Source: Mesorhabditis belari (taxonomy: Eukaryota; Nematoda; Chromadorea; Rhabditida; Rhabditidae). Taken from it: a stretch of DNA of 64,000 nt. The DNA is taken from the NCBI GenBank assembly GCA_958450365.1, contig CAUEEP010000937.1, positions 1,488,501 through 1,552,500 of the forward strand, in the 5' to 3' direction. Of the stretch, positions 10,401 through 20,353 are shown one piece after another; the stretch's first letter is position 1, and each line of letters opens with the position of its first letter. The translations under genes were made by a program, and so were the position numbers. The notes beneath the pieces were generated by a model. The model did no database searches. It saw only the letters and a list, made by a program, of their open reading frames with translations, and was not told the origin of the DNA.

Positions 10401-13400
10401 ACTCAAAGACTTTCGACGCTAAAACCTTTTCGCCGGTCGATTTTCCCGATACGAGAAAAGTCGATGTAAATAATAGCTAAAATTCTTTAAGCTTTCAATT
10501 CGATACTTTTCTTTTTATGCTAATTTCTCAAGCTCACTTGAAACGTGACGGGTAAAACTGTTTGCAGCGATGTTGCTCTGGGACGGTTGTCCAATTTTTC
10601 GCCAATCTCACCATGGCACCTAAAAAGATTAAAGAATTAAAGAACTAAAGAACTAAAGAATTAAAGAATTAAAGAATGAAAGAATTAATGTCTAAATCTC
10701 TCAATAAAATCACCAATATCAAAGATTAAATGCAAATTTATGCAAATACTCACCAGCGTCCATGAGTCCGTATCCAAATGAATGCGATACATTTCTGCCC
10801 ACTCCATTCGTCACCCAATCTCCCGCTCGTAGATGAATCGGACGAGCCGTGCGCACGACGAGATGCTAAAATTTTTGAGTTTGAGTAAAAATTTGAGTAC
10901 TTTTTTCGACTTTCAAAGTATCCTCCTTGCTCACTCAGCTGAATATCTTCTATTCTTGAATTCTAGTTTCATGGGGTATTTCAAACAAAAGGCACAGCTA
11001 CGAAAAATCTACGCAGAAAAGGGCGGGTGGTGCTTCATAGCTTTCATAGCTGACGCATTTGTTTGAATTTTTCCATAAAATTAAAAGATATTCAACTAGA
11101 GCTTAGGGAAAACTTTAAAATTATATTTAAAATTTAAAATTATAGTACTTTTGTACTAAAGTCACCCACTAAAGCATCAAAGGAAAATTCGGGGAAATTC
11201 AAGAAAAAAGATACATGGGATGTTTAAGATTTTCGGACTTTTTGTATCCTAAACTTTACTTACAAGTAGCTTTTGAAATGGTTAACAATATCTAAAGTTT
11301 ATAATTGAAAATGGAAAAGTTTTTACTGTGCACTAAACTTGTAACAAAAATATCTGTCGGTCCTTTTTGGCCGTTGGCAATTTAAGGTTTTTCATGTTTT
11401 TCTCAGCACCAACCATTCGATTTTGAGTCTTTTGACTATCATTCGATGCAGAATGAAATTGCGCGTCGAATGATATCAAAATTAACCAAAAATGTATTAT
11501 CCATGCAAAGTTATGAGGCAAAAGATTAAGTTCCGCCCATAATGGGCGGGGTTTAGGTTTTTAGCCAACAACTTTGCATGGATAATACATTTTTGGTTAA
11601 TTTTGATATCATTCGACGCGCAATTTCATTCTGCATCGAATGATAGTCAAAAGACTCAAAATCGAATGGTTGGTGCTGAGAAAAACCTTAAATTTCCAAC
11701 GGCAAAAAAGGACCGAGAGATATTTTTGTTACAAGTTTAGTGCACTAGCTCAGACCAGAAAGTCATAGTCAAGTCATGGATCAGACCAGGCCAAGCATGG
11801 CTCACCCATGCTTCTTCAAGAAAAGTAGCTCTTGGATTAGTTTAGTTTAAAAGTAGTCAATCTATATTATTCAGAATATTTAGTTTTTGCCTACTCACAT
11901 TAGAAATGCTCCTTATTTACCTGTAAATCCCTCCACGTCAAATTCGGATTAGCTTCTAGCGCCAACGCGACGATCCCCGCGGCTAACGGAGCAGAAGCTG
12001 AGGTACCCGTGTGTAGTGTGGTGCAGCCATGATGCAAATCGGTTGTCACCTGAAATATTTTGGTCATTGTGCATTTTGTGTCCTCGTTTTAGAATTTGAA
12101 ATGATATAAGACATGATATAAATGATATAAATGATACATCCCGTTTTACTATTCAATGTCAGCCGCTTTAAATGCTAATTTTGATGTAATTGATAAAATG
12201 GAGCCTTCCAATTCACATCCAAGATTTCCCTTTTAACATTAAAATCTCCAACTCACAATCATTTTCTCTCCGGCTGCGCCACTTGAATAGGCGGTGGCTA
12301 GAGTGGACGAGCAAGCCTCCGAATACCATGGAATATTCCCATTCTCGGTGGCTGAGGAGATCGACAATGTGTAGATCGAATTTGTGTACCTAAAGAATAT
12401 TATAATCTGATATTATTACTTTCAAAATAAGTCTACATACCTTATAGAACACTTCTAGCCATTCCCTAATAAGTTTTGCACCCTTTATTTCATTATCTGA
12501 CTCAACGAGTCTCAAACTACCAAACTACCAAAAGATTTCTTTCATTATAAATGTTTATCGTTTTTTTTCAGGGTGGCTACACTTTGGGCCAATTTTTTTG
12601 CGCAACTATGTCATTTGCGCAACTTGCCATAACTTTCTTCTAACAAAATGACACCAAAATCATAAAGATTGGTCGACTTAGAAGAAAGTTATGGTGAGTT
12701 GCGCAAAGTAGCCAAAAATATCAGTTTTCGTTCTCACAGATTATTCTTTTGTTTAAAATTTTAACTTTTAACTTTTTATCATTTTTAAACAATTTTAGGG
12801 GTAGGCTAGTTTCCGCAATTTCTTTTGCGCAACAGGGTTATTTGCGCAAATGGGTCGTTTGCGCAACTCGCCATAACTTTCTTCTAAGTCTGCCAATCTT
12901 TATGATTTTGGTTTCATTTTGTTGCACTTATTGAGATCTACAAAATAAAACCAAAATCATAAAGATTGGTCGACTTAGAAGAAAGTTATGGCGAGTTGCG
13001 CAAAAAAAAAGTTGCAGCAATTAGCCTACCCCCAATTTTAAAATTTTAAACAAAAGAATAATCTCCGAGAACGAAAATTGATATTTTCAAAAATATTGAA
13101 AATTTCAGCACATAAAGAAAGCCATTATACAAATTATTCTGAGATTTTGATTCTAGAACCAACTTTTTTGTGCGTTATCTTTTTTTATTTTGTCATCAAA
13201 ACAGGTTTCATTGGAAGAAACAGTCAAAATCACATCATTTGACCTTTCTTGAACACTCGGCTTCTTGCTAATGAAAAACCTTCAAAACAAAGCTTTTCAA
13301 AAACTTTAAAAAGTCATTTGCAAGAGAAATGATTGGGCTATCTAATGAAACAAACCGTATTTGGTAGCTTGAGACTTTGGAATTCAATTCGTTCAATTCA

Positions 13401-16400
13401 ATTCAATTAGAAAATGAATTTGGTTTGCAAAAACTTTGTACTCAACCTAATAATCAGTCGAGTGAGGTGAACGAGTCAATGACTCAAACGCTTAAGCCAA
13501 ATTCGTAAATCTAACAATAGCCAAGTTATAGACTTAACAATAACCTAGCATGGCCATACTATTTTCTGGGAATTCTCTCGTTCACTCACCCGTCACAATT
13601 GCACGAGTCTCCATCTTTGCCTCCATTACCCGATGCCCACACGAAAATTGAGCCTTTTCCGCCGCGACCCTGAAAAGATTCGAATAGTTTTTGAAATCTT
13701 AAGACTTTCCTATATTTTTCTGCAAAATGTATTATTATTTTTTAAATATCTGTAGCATTTTTTGCTTTTTCCTAATCTCATCAAGTAGATTTAGATTGAC
13801 TTTGAGATAAGCTGCAATTGCAAAAAGTTTATAAACAGTTTTGCAATAACAACTCGAATACCGTAATCTAAATGGATCAAGAATTGTCAAAAATACCAAA
13901 TATTGTAATCTAAATGAGTAAAAAAAATAGCTACCTCTCGAATTCCCCCGCTCGAAAGCAGCTCTCGTCAGCTTCGCCGGTCCATCAACCGTTCTCCCGT
14001 CATCATCAGGACCCCAAGAAGCACTAAAGTATTATTTTCTAATAATACAATATATGGATTTCTTTATCAGTTCTAAACCTTTAAAAATTAAACTTTTTAT
14101 TCACCTATAAACATCGATATGATTTGTGCCATGTGAGAGAGAGGCAGCCTCGACCGCGTCGGTCACATCTCCGTCCAACATGCGAATGCCTGGAAGGAAA
14201 ATCTATAAATTTTATTCTATGCTTTATATTTTATCTCAGAAATATGCTTAAAACTAGATCTAAATAATTTAAAACCTAAGTTCAATTGGCTCTTTGAATA
14301 GTACCTCCAATATTCGCATTGTACGCGATGCCAACGATGCAGAGAGTATTGTTGAACACGGCCGCTACCTCACCGGCACATCTGAAAGAAGATTTTTTAA
14401 TTTTTGACAAAATTACGGTATTTTGCTATGAGCCAAAAGTATTATAAAGTACCATTTTCTGTATTCGGAAAACCTTTGCTATTTTGGAACAGCAGTGAAG
14501 GCTGACTTTTATGCCAATAAAGCTCAAGTGTTTACACTGACTGTCGAATATTTTTTGATGCGTAGACATCCAAGCTTATAGACATTTGTCTATAAGCTTG
14601 GATATTTAATATTAGGACTTAAACTATGTCTTTATAATATTTTACAAGTTAAGCAATGTCAATTCTTGCCTTGTCCCATGTCGGTTCTCATCTGAATACT
14701 CATATCTTGGCAATGGATTGTCATCACGATCATTCACATCGTATGAGGCTTTTGGATCCTAGAAAAAGATAAAATTTTGACATTTTTATGATCTGAACTC
14801 CTTTAGGGAGCTGCACTTAAAGTGTAAACGCACCCCTTCTGGTGCACTCACTATTACAAGTTCTTTCCTCTTTCCCGTGACATAGGATCGTTGAATTGAG
14901 GAAAACTGTAGACTTTCATGCACCAGAAGTGCATTTACACTTTTAATCTCAAAGTGCACCAAATGAACTATTTTACCCACGTAATTGGGCAATATATCGG
15001 GATGTGTGTGCTCCAAGCCATCGTCCAGGATTGTTACAACAACGTCTGAAATTTGATTAGATCTTTATTAGTACTGTAAACTGTTAAACGTTAAATTAAG
15101 TACGAGTATTACCGCGTGACCCATAATATGTGGCCTTATATGAATTAAGAAGATTAAGTCAAAAATATGTCAGATTACTTAAAGGAGTCTATTATAATTT
15201 CATTTTTATAACATTTTTACACTTATATTACAATTTTTAGCCCAATCAGTCGGCTAGAAGAAAAATTAAGGCCATTAGAAGCTCCGTAAATAAAAGCGTC
15301 TGGCACAATGTATATTGTCTTATGAAATCATGCTTTAAATGCTTCAAATCTCAAAACTCTTCCTCAAATAATGTTTTTTTGCTTTTTCTATGTTTTGTTT
15401 ATGTTTCTATAAACGAATTTTGTTTGAACTATTATAGAATCAAACTTTAATCGCTTTAATTGTCGCCATGTTGAAAGCGAGATGAAATAAGCTTATTTTG
15501 GGTGTTTTAGAGGATTCCAAAACTAACATTAGGCCAAAAGGTTTAAGCAGAAAGTAATAATTTCAATTTTATTAACCTTTTTAAAGCATCAATAACTAAT
15601 TAAAATCACTGAAAAGTTCAGTGCCTTTATTTTAATCAATTTTATGGACAAAAGCGACAATTAAAGCAATTAAAATTTGATTCTATAATAGTTCAGACAA
15701 AAATTCGTTTATAATCTTAACATAGAAAAAGCAAAAAAAAACATCATTTGAGGAAGAGTTTTGAGATTTGAAGCATTTAAAGCACGATTTCATAAGACAA
15801 TGTGCCTTACAATGTGCCTTACAATGTGACAATATACATTGTGCCGGACGCTTTTATTTACGGAGCTTCTAATGGCCTTAATTTTTCTTCTAGCCGACTG
15901 ATTGGGCTAAAAATTGAAATAGAAGTGTAAAAATGGTGCAAAAATGTTATAAAAATAAAATTATAATAAACTCCTTTAAGCAATCTGACATATTTTTGAC
16001 TTCATCTGCTTTCATATATCGCGTAAAACATGTTATGGGTCACCCTGTACTATTCCTTATCGATATGACTAGTGGCGCTAGATATTGGCTTTGAAACCGG
16101 CTCAACTGATCCTACTGTACTGTATATGGCGTAAAACATGTTATGGGTCACCCTGTATATCCACTAATATATAGGAATTTGAAAACATTTCACAAAAACC
16201 CTTACTTTTTCCCGTGTAGCCGAGATCCCAGGCTTCTTGCACGTTGTGATCCATTTTGCCTTCTTCCGATTTGTCGGCTCGATTCTGAAAAAACCTTATA
16301 AATAATAGAAAAAGAGCTATAAATAATACTGTGTCATAAGCTAATCCTACTAGTGTACTTTGTGCTCAAAATTTCTAATACATCCCTTCAGCTGCACTGA

Positions 16401-19400
16401 ATTCTTCACTTTTCTTGAGTTACCAAACGTTGTTGCAAAAAAATGAGGATTTCAGTGCGCTAGAAAGGGCGCGTTTACAAAGTACAAGCATAAAGTACAA
16501 AAACATTGAAGATAAAGCTCACCAAGTACCACATGTCCGTCCACAATGGATCATTTGGATCGAATTTCGGCTTGCGATTACGAGACTTTGAGATCTGGGA
16601 CTCCTAAAAAAAGCAGATTATAGAATGGTTTGAAAAGTGATCTATCAAATCTTTAAACTTTGACTCTTTTAAAAATATTTACCTCCAAAACCTCGTTGTC
16701 GGCGAGATTTCGGCGTACTCGTCGAAAATCCCGTTTCACCCGTTTCTTCGCCACTTGTTGCTCCATCCATAATACCTGAAAGAAAAAGATTTTTCGGTTC
16801 TTGTAAAGTTTACGAGGTTTTTGAGAAATTTCTTGCTATTTCTTTCAGTTTTGCATAATTTTTATAAATAAAGCATAAGACCCAACCCTGTCTAATAATT
16901 ATTCTAATAAAAGATGCACAAAAATGATGAAGCTCCGCTCTGAGAGGTAAAAAGTTGCACCAAATCGCGAGTTTTCAAAGAAAATCTCTGAAACTTTATC
17001 ACAAAATGCACATTTCATAGGCACAGCTATATAACTAAACTAAATTGAATTCCATTAACTTATCGCTGAAAAAAATTAAAGATCTTTGAATTACGCATCA
17101 TTTTATTTCAAAGTTTTTGGGTTTTCTCAGCGATAAATGAAGGGAATTCAATTTGGTTTATTTCTATAGCTGTGTCTATGAAAAGTGCATTTTGTGGTAA
17201 AGTTTCAGGGATTTTCCTTGAAAACTCGCGATTTGGTGCAACTTTTTACCTCTCAGCTGAATAAACGAGGCTTTATCATTTTTGTGCTTCTTTTATTGGA
17301 ATAATTACGACATTTGCAAGTTAATATTTGTTTGAAAGAATAATTATGGTCAATAGAATAGATAGAAAAGCCAAAAAAAGCAGCTCGTTTGCTCGAAAAG
17401 CAACAAAAGCCACAAGTTTGTTCAAATTTCCTGATTGAGGGCAATCCGTGTCAAAAGAAATAACAAGAAATACCCCAAGTCAAACATAATAATCTTTTTT
17501 GTACGTAGGATCTGTTCCTTTTTCTATCAATCATAACTATTCTTTTAAAAAAATATCAACTTGTATCTAAAAATAAAGTAAAACTGAAGGAAATACCAAG
17601 AAATACCTTAAAAACCCCGTAAACTTTACAAAAACCGATTTTCCTTTTGGGTTAATTTATTTAACATGATGTTTTGAATTTACACTTGAACATAACAAAA
17701 TATTGATCCGTACTTTATGCTCAAGTAAACGTGCTTTCTAGAAACTCATTAGTCAAGCAAGAAGCCAAAACAAAGATCAAGTGCGCGAGAATTTAAAGTC
17801 CATTCAAAATAACATCAAGCAGTCGTCACTAATGCTCACTAATGCTAATAATTGACAAAATTGATTGGACATTAGGGTAAGCTATGAGCTTAGAAGAACA
17901 GAAAATTCTAAACAAAGAGAAGCAAATCCTAGAAATCCTAAGCAAAGAGAAGCAAATCCTAGAAATCCTAAGCAAAGTATTGCTTAGGATTTCAAGGTTC
18001 AAAAAGACCCAAGACAGCATTGAAGTTTTGATATTTAGGGGTCTGGATATCTTATAAACTTTAGCTTATATCTTATAATCTTATAAACTGTTTGTTTTTG
18101 AATCCAAAACAAAACAAAACAAACCTCTGGCTCATGCGAGAGTCCATTTACGTAGAGAGATCGCGTCTTTCGGGTCGCTTTTCGGCGCTCGTTTGGCCGA
18201 AGGAAAATGAAATACTCGCCACCCTCGATTACCTGCAAAAGGAAAAGAAATTGAAAAATTTAATGATAACTCACCCGTCCTTTATTTTCAAATCCGTATC
18301 TTCTCGCGATTCGATCGGCTTCTTCAGTCGATCCACCGGCTATCCTCACCGCCCACTCATTTGTGTAGACTTTGCGGGGACCGCCTCGATCGCTCACAAG
18401 GGAATACTAAAGGAAATAATGTAGACATGATGTAGACAACAAAATACAATAAAACCATGATAAAAAGCTTTGAGATCATAATTAAGTGAGTCGGAAAAAA
18501 TCTGAAGGAAAGATTACGGCAGTTTCTGCATTTTTTTAAGCTTTTTAGCACTTTAGCACTTTTTAGCAAACGCATTATAATAGTTACCGTAAATACTGTA
18601 ATAGTACCCCACCCCCCTCGTACAGTCGCGTAGTCGCAAAAGGTTTTTAGTATTTCAAAGCGCCCGTGCTTTCAAAAAATGCGTCTTTGGTATCAAAAAA
18701 TAGCTGAAATTCAGGGCTATTTTTTGATACCTGCATTGTAGCATAAACCAGTGTCGAGAAAAACTCGTTCAAAGCTAGACTACGCAACACTCCGCACCGT
18801 CATTATGGACGGTGGGGTACTATTACAGTATTTACGGTAGGTTCCAATACGGTTCCAATACGGTTCCTATTTTGATCTAATACGGTTCCAATGTATGTTC
18901 CTCACGAGTAATGCGTTTTTTAAAACGCACAATTGGGAAAAAATTACTGTATTTTTATTGCATTATTGCAAAATTATTGTAAAATTATTGCGAGCACGAA
19001 CGCCGACTTATATCCGCCTTCTTTTAAAGATATTCAGCCTTTTAACTGGTTTGGTGGGAAATCCCCTGTCAATCTAAAGATATTCAATTTACTCGACGTG
19101 TAAAGAGGATTACTCGTAGTTGGTCGACCAAAAAAACGTCAATTAATCGAGTAAAAATTACTCTTGCAAACTTTATTCAAGTAATTACTTACTCGCGAGG
19201 AACACACTTCAACAGTTAGCGACTCTGAAATCAGTTCACTCACCTCATCACTACTCGCAGCACAAAGAGCTATCACAGATAGAAAGAGAGAGGCTTGGAA
19301 AAAGTAGAACAATCCTTTGAGTCTCCACAGAGAATCGCGGGGTTTTCTTCGAGAAGAATGATCCGATGGAGAGAGCGGTGAGGGATGGTTGGGCTGAAAC

Positions 19401-20049
19401 TGTAGTTGGTTGGTTAAATTTGAACTTGAGACCTTTTTCCGAGAAAATCCTGGATTGGCGCTTTAAAGCGTGGTAAAACTACCGTACCCTTCCTAATTTG
19501 CGCGAAATTCCTTTTTTTCATTTCATTTTATTCTTATTCATTTTTTTTTCATTCTTGTTCATTTCTTTTCATTCTTGTTTATTTCATTTCATTCTTTTGC
19601 GTTTTTCTGATGATGGTCGCGTTTGTTTTTGCAGGAAACAAAGAGGATAAAGCTAAGCTAGCTAAGTTACGTTTTTAACAGCATTTTCTGTGACGGAAGC
19701 TTTGTTTGTAGTTTTTTTTAGACCCACTTGCTCCCTTACAGTACTAAATGCTAACAGTACTAAATGCTAACAGTAATTGATCGACTGATTTACTTAAAAC
19801 GAGGTTTATTCTAAACAGTAATGCATAGGTCAAAGATCAAACGTTCAAAATCATCATTTTATCCGATTGTTGTTGGAAAATGTATCCAGAAAAATCGCAA
19901 CGTACCCTGAGTGTCTGTATTGTGACATTATCGATCTCCAAACTTTCCCCAACATCATTTCTTTCACTTGATGTCGATGGGCGAATGTCCATCGATTTCT
20001 CATCGATCCACCGCCTCATAACGGGATCGTCGACTCTTTCCGGTGCATT
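7461..20049 (-). CDS. kpc-1: Furin/KPC-1-type proprotein convertase (subtilisin/kexin family)
   Basis: Twenty exons in order: 20049-19906, 19393-19244, 18406-18275, 18232-18125, 16775-16683, 16603-16523, 16284-16206, 15045-14981, 14758-14670, 14381-14305, 14189-14105, 14023-13935, 13669-13590, 12389-12257, 12049-11921, 10865-10754, 10619-10538, 9928-9772, 8403-8260, 7657-7461. About 741 residues, near the size of C. elegans KPC-1. Domains: hydrophobic segment [18 protein letters not shown]; prodomain ending at the autocleavage site KKRVKR|D; S8 protease with ILDDG (Asp), HGTR (His), ASGNGG (oxyanion Asn) and GTSASAP (Ser); P domain with YTDGCAG and WAFMTTH; and a hydrophobic C-terminal tail without a Cys-rich region. 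It cleaves precursors after dibasic sites in the secretory pathway. The start is uncertain: the ATG at 20019-20017 is in frame, or further upstream exons exist. Two 1-nt shifts (9915, 13945) and one GC donor are described separately. Confidence 0.93.
7785..8005. repeat. Minisatellite GGTTCCAATATGATTCCAAT in last kpc-1 intron
   Basis: About eighteen 12-bp units (GGTTCCAATATG or GATTCCAATATG) with occasional TTCGGATACGG variants. Related GGTTCCAATACGG units recur at 18840-18895 and, in opposite orientation, at 37040-37275. Confidence 0.9.
8441..9699 (-). mobile_element. Mariner transposon with near-complete transposase, inside a kpc-1 intron
   Basis: Inverted ends TAGGTTGGTGCAAATGAAAT and, from the other strand, TTAGGTTGGTGCAAAAGAAA bound about 1.26 kb, the usual mariner size. 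The ends resemble those I recall for Hsmar1-type mariners. The minus-strand transposase starts MVDQKYVL at 9530 and ends at the stop at 8564-8566. It shows [24 protein letters not shown] and [12 protein letters not shown], so all three catalytic Asp are present. A frameshift after LIEA (near 9288) and further breaks around 9225-9200 and 9025 disable it. It lies between two kpc-1 P-domain exons on the same strand. The intact ends and few breaks suggest a fairly recent insertion. Confidence 0.92.
9915..9916 (-). other. Apparent 1-nt deletion in kpc-1 P-domain exon (CC, CCC expected)
   Basis: The exon 9928-9772 is 157 nt, but flanking phases (2 in, 1 out) require 158. Reading IPM from the upstream phase and [15 protein letters not shown] after it needs one extra G in ATGG/GTAAT. 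This is probably an assembly homopolymer error; a real disabling mutation is possible. Confidence 0.75.
10080..10275. mobile_element. Diverged copies of the GTACTTTGTGCT MITE family
   Basis: Begins GTGTACTTTGAGCTTTTCC and ends AGCACAAAGTAC near 10213, followed by a partial second unit (TTTTCTAGTGCTCTGAATTC). It lies in a kpc-1 intron. Confidence 0.5.
11330..11748. mobile_element. Foldback MITE with ~195-bp arms
   Basis: Long inverted repeat: the left arm starts TGTGCACTAAACTTGTAACA and the right arm ends TTGTTACAAGTTTAGTGCAC. Arm identity is high, with a few mismatches, around a centre reading CCGCCCATAATGGGCGG. One further, half-length relative lies at 54245-54425 in a pdi-3 intron. It lies between two kpc-1 exons. 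Confidence 0.85.
12570..13035. mobile_element. Two adjacent TTGCGCAACTCGCCATAACT foldback MITEs
   Basis: Units at 12570-12720 and 12800-13035. Each has arms containing TTGCGCAACT(C/T)GCCATAACTT around a centre with CAAAATGACACC or TTGTTGCACTTATTGAGATC. Two more copies lie at 58115-58435, so four in this window. Ends include GGGTAGGCTA/TAGCCTACCC. Confidence 0.8.
13945..13949 (-). other. Apparent 1-nt insertion in kpc-1 catalytic exon (CCCCC, CCCC expected)
   Basis: The exon 14023-13935 is 89 nt; phases on both sides require 88. With four Gs the reading is [17 protein letters not shown] across the junction, typical of furin-like enzymes. With five it becomes RGNSR and shifts frame. Most simply a homopolymer error. 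Confidence 0.75.
14568..14603. repeat. Perfect 16-bp hairpin in a kpc-1 intron
   Basis: ATCCAAGCTTATAGAC, a 4-nt loop ATTT, then its exact complement. No flanking element recognised. Confidence 0.85.
14664..14669 (-). other. Non-canonical GC 5' splice site after the catalytic His exon
   Basis: The exon ends CATGGGACAAG and the intron starts gcaaga; no GT is nearby. Using the GC donor gives HGTR joined to CAGEVAA in phase, as the family demands. AG|GCAAG is the usual context of GC-AG introns. Confidence 0.8.
14812..14959. mobile_element. GTACTTTGTGCT-family MITE copy
   Basis: Palindromic copy with TGTAAACGCACCCCTTCTGG on the left and ATGCACCAGAAGTGCATTTA on the right. It lies in a kpc-1 intron. 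Confidence 0.65.
15110..16045. mobile_element. Large foldback element with ~370-bp arms
   Basis: The left arm (about 15112-15480) includes CGTGACCCATAATATG, AGCCCAATCAGTCGGCTAG and ACGGAGCTTC-type sequence. The right arm (about 15645-16045) carries the same in inverse order and ends GTTATGGGTCACCCTGTAC. A second copy of this end lies at 16115-16158. The terminus TACAGGGTGACCCATAACAT is of a Tc1/mariner-like type. It fills most of the intron between kpc-1 exons 15045 and 16206. Confidence 0.8.
16357..16498. mobile_element. GTACTTTGTGCT-family MITE copy
   Basis: Starts GTACTTTGTGCTCAAAATTT and ends AAGTACAAGCATAAAGTAC, with GCACTGAATTCTTCA and its inverse around the centre. Confidence 0.7.
16905..17310. 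mobile_element. Foldback MITE with ~165-bp arms
   Basis: GAGAGGTAAAAAGTTGCACC and AAATCGCGAGTTTTCAA on the left, with their complements on the right near 17230. Outer ends share CATTTTTGTGCATCTTTTAT/ATAAAAGATGCACAAAAATG with some mismatches. It sits in a kpc-1 intron. Confidence 0.8.
17895..17992. repeat. 30-bp tandem repeat (AAGCAAAGAGAAGCAAATCC)
   Basis: Three units of about 30 bp containing CCTAGAAATCCTAAGCAAAG, inside a kpc-1 intron. Confidence 0.8.
18585..18841. mobile_element. MITE with TACCGTAAATACTGTAATAG ends
   Basis: About 255 bp bounded by inverted TACCGTAAATACTGTAATAG followed by TACCCCACC. The interior has GTATCAAAAAATAGC with its complement. It is followed by a short GGTTCCAATACGG array to 18895. 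In the kpc-1 intron between exons 18406 and 19244. Confidence 0.75.
18985..19090. repeat. Dispersed repeat with AAAGATATTCAGCC
   Basis: CGCCGACTTATATCCGCC followed by AAAGATATTCAGCCTTTTAA and CTGGTTTGGTGGGAAAT. A second copy lies at 24435-24530 (CAAGATATTCAGCCGTTTAA, CTGGTTTAGTGGCAAAT). The GATATTCAGCT core also appears in the hairpins at 56815-57440. Class unknown. Confidence 0.45.
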
Positions 20050-20225
20050 CTAGAATCAAATTTGTACAGTACAGATATTGAAATGTTAGCTGAAGAGTAG
20101 TTGAACTTTAGAATCAGAATTGAGTCAATAATGGAGTCAGAATCAGGATTGAATCAATAATATTGTCAGAATCAGGATTGAAATACGGTAGAAAAGCTAC
20201 AGTAAGACTTTTAGACTACAGTAAG

Positions 20226-20353
20226 GTGTACTTTGTAATCTCTTGTAAACGCATCCCTCTGGCGCACATATTTCTTCAATTTTCTCTGCCGTAACGGGAA
20301 AAATGAAGAATTCAGTACATCAGAAAATGCTTTTACAATTTTTAAGCCAAAGT
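20226..20353. mobile_element. GTACTTTGTGCT-family MITE copy
   Basis: GTGTACTTTGTAATCTCTTG to AAGCCAAAGTACT, with TGTAAACGCATCCCTCTGGC and its inverse. A 5' half copy also lies at 21880-21935. Confidence 0.65.
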
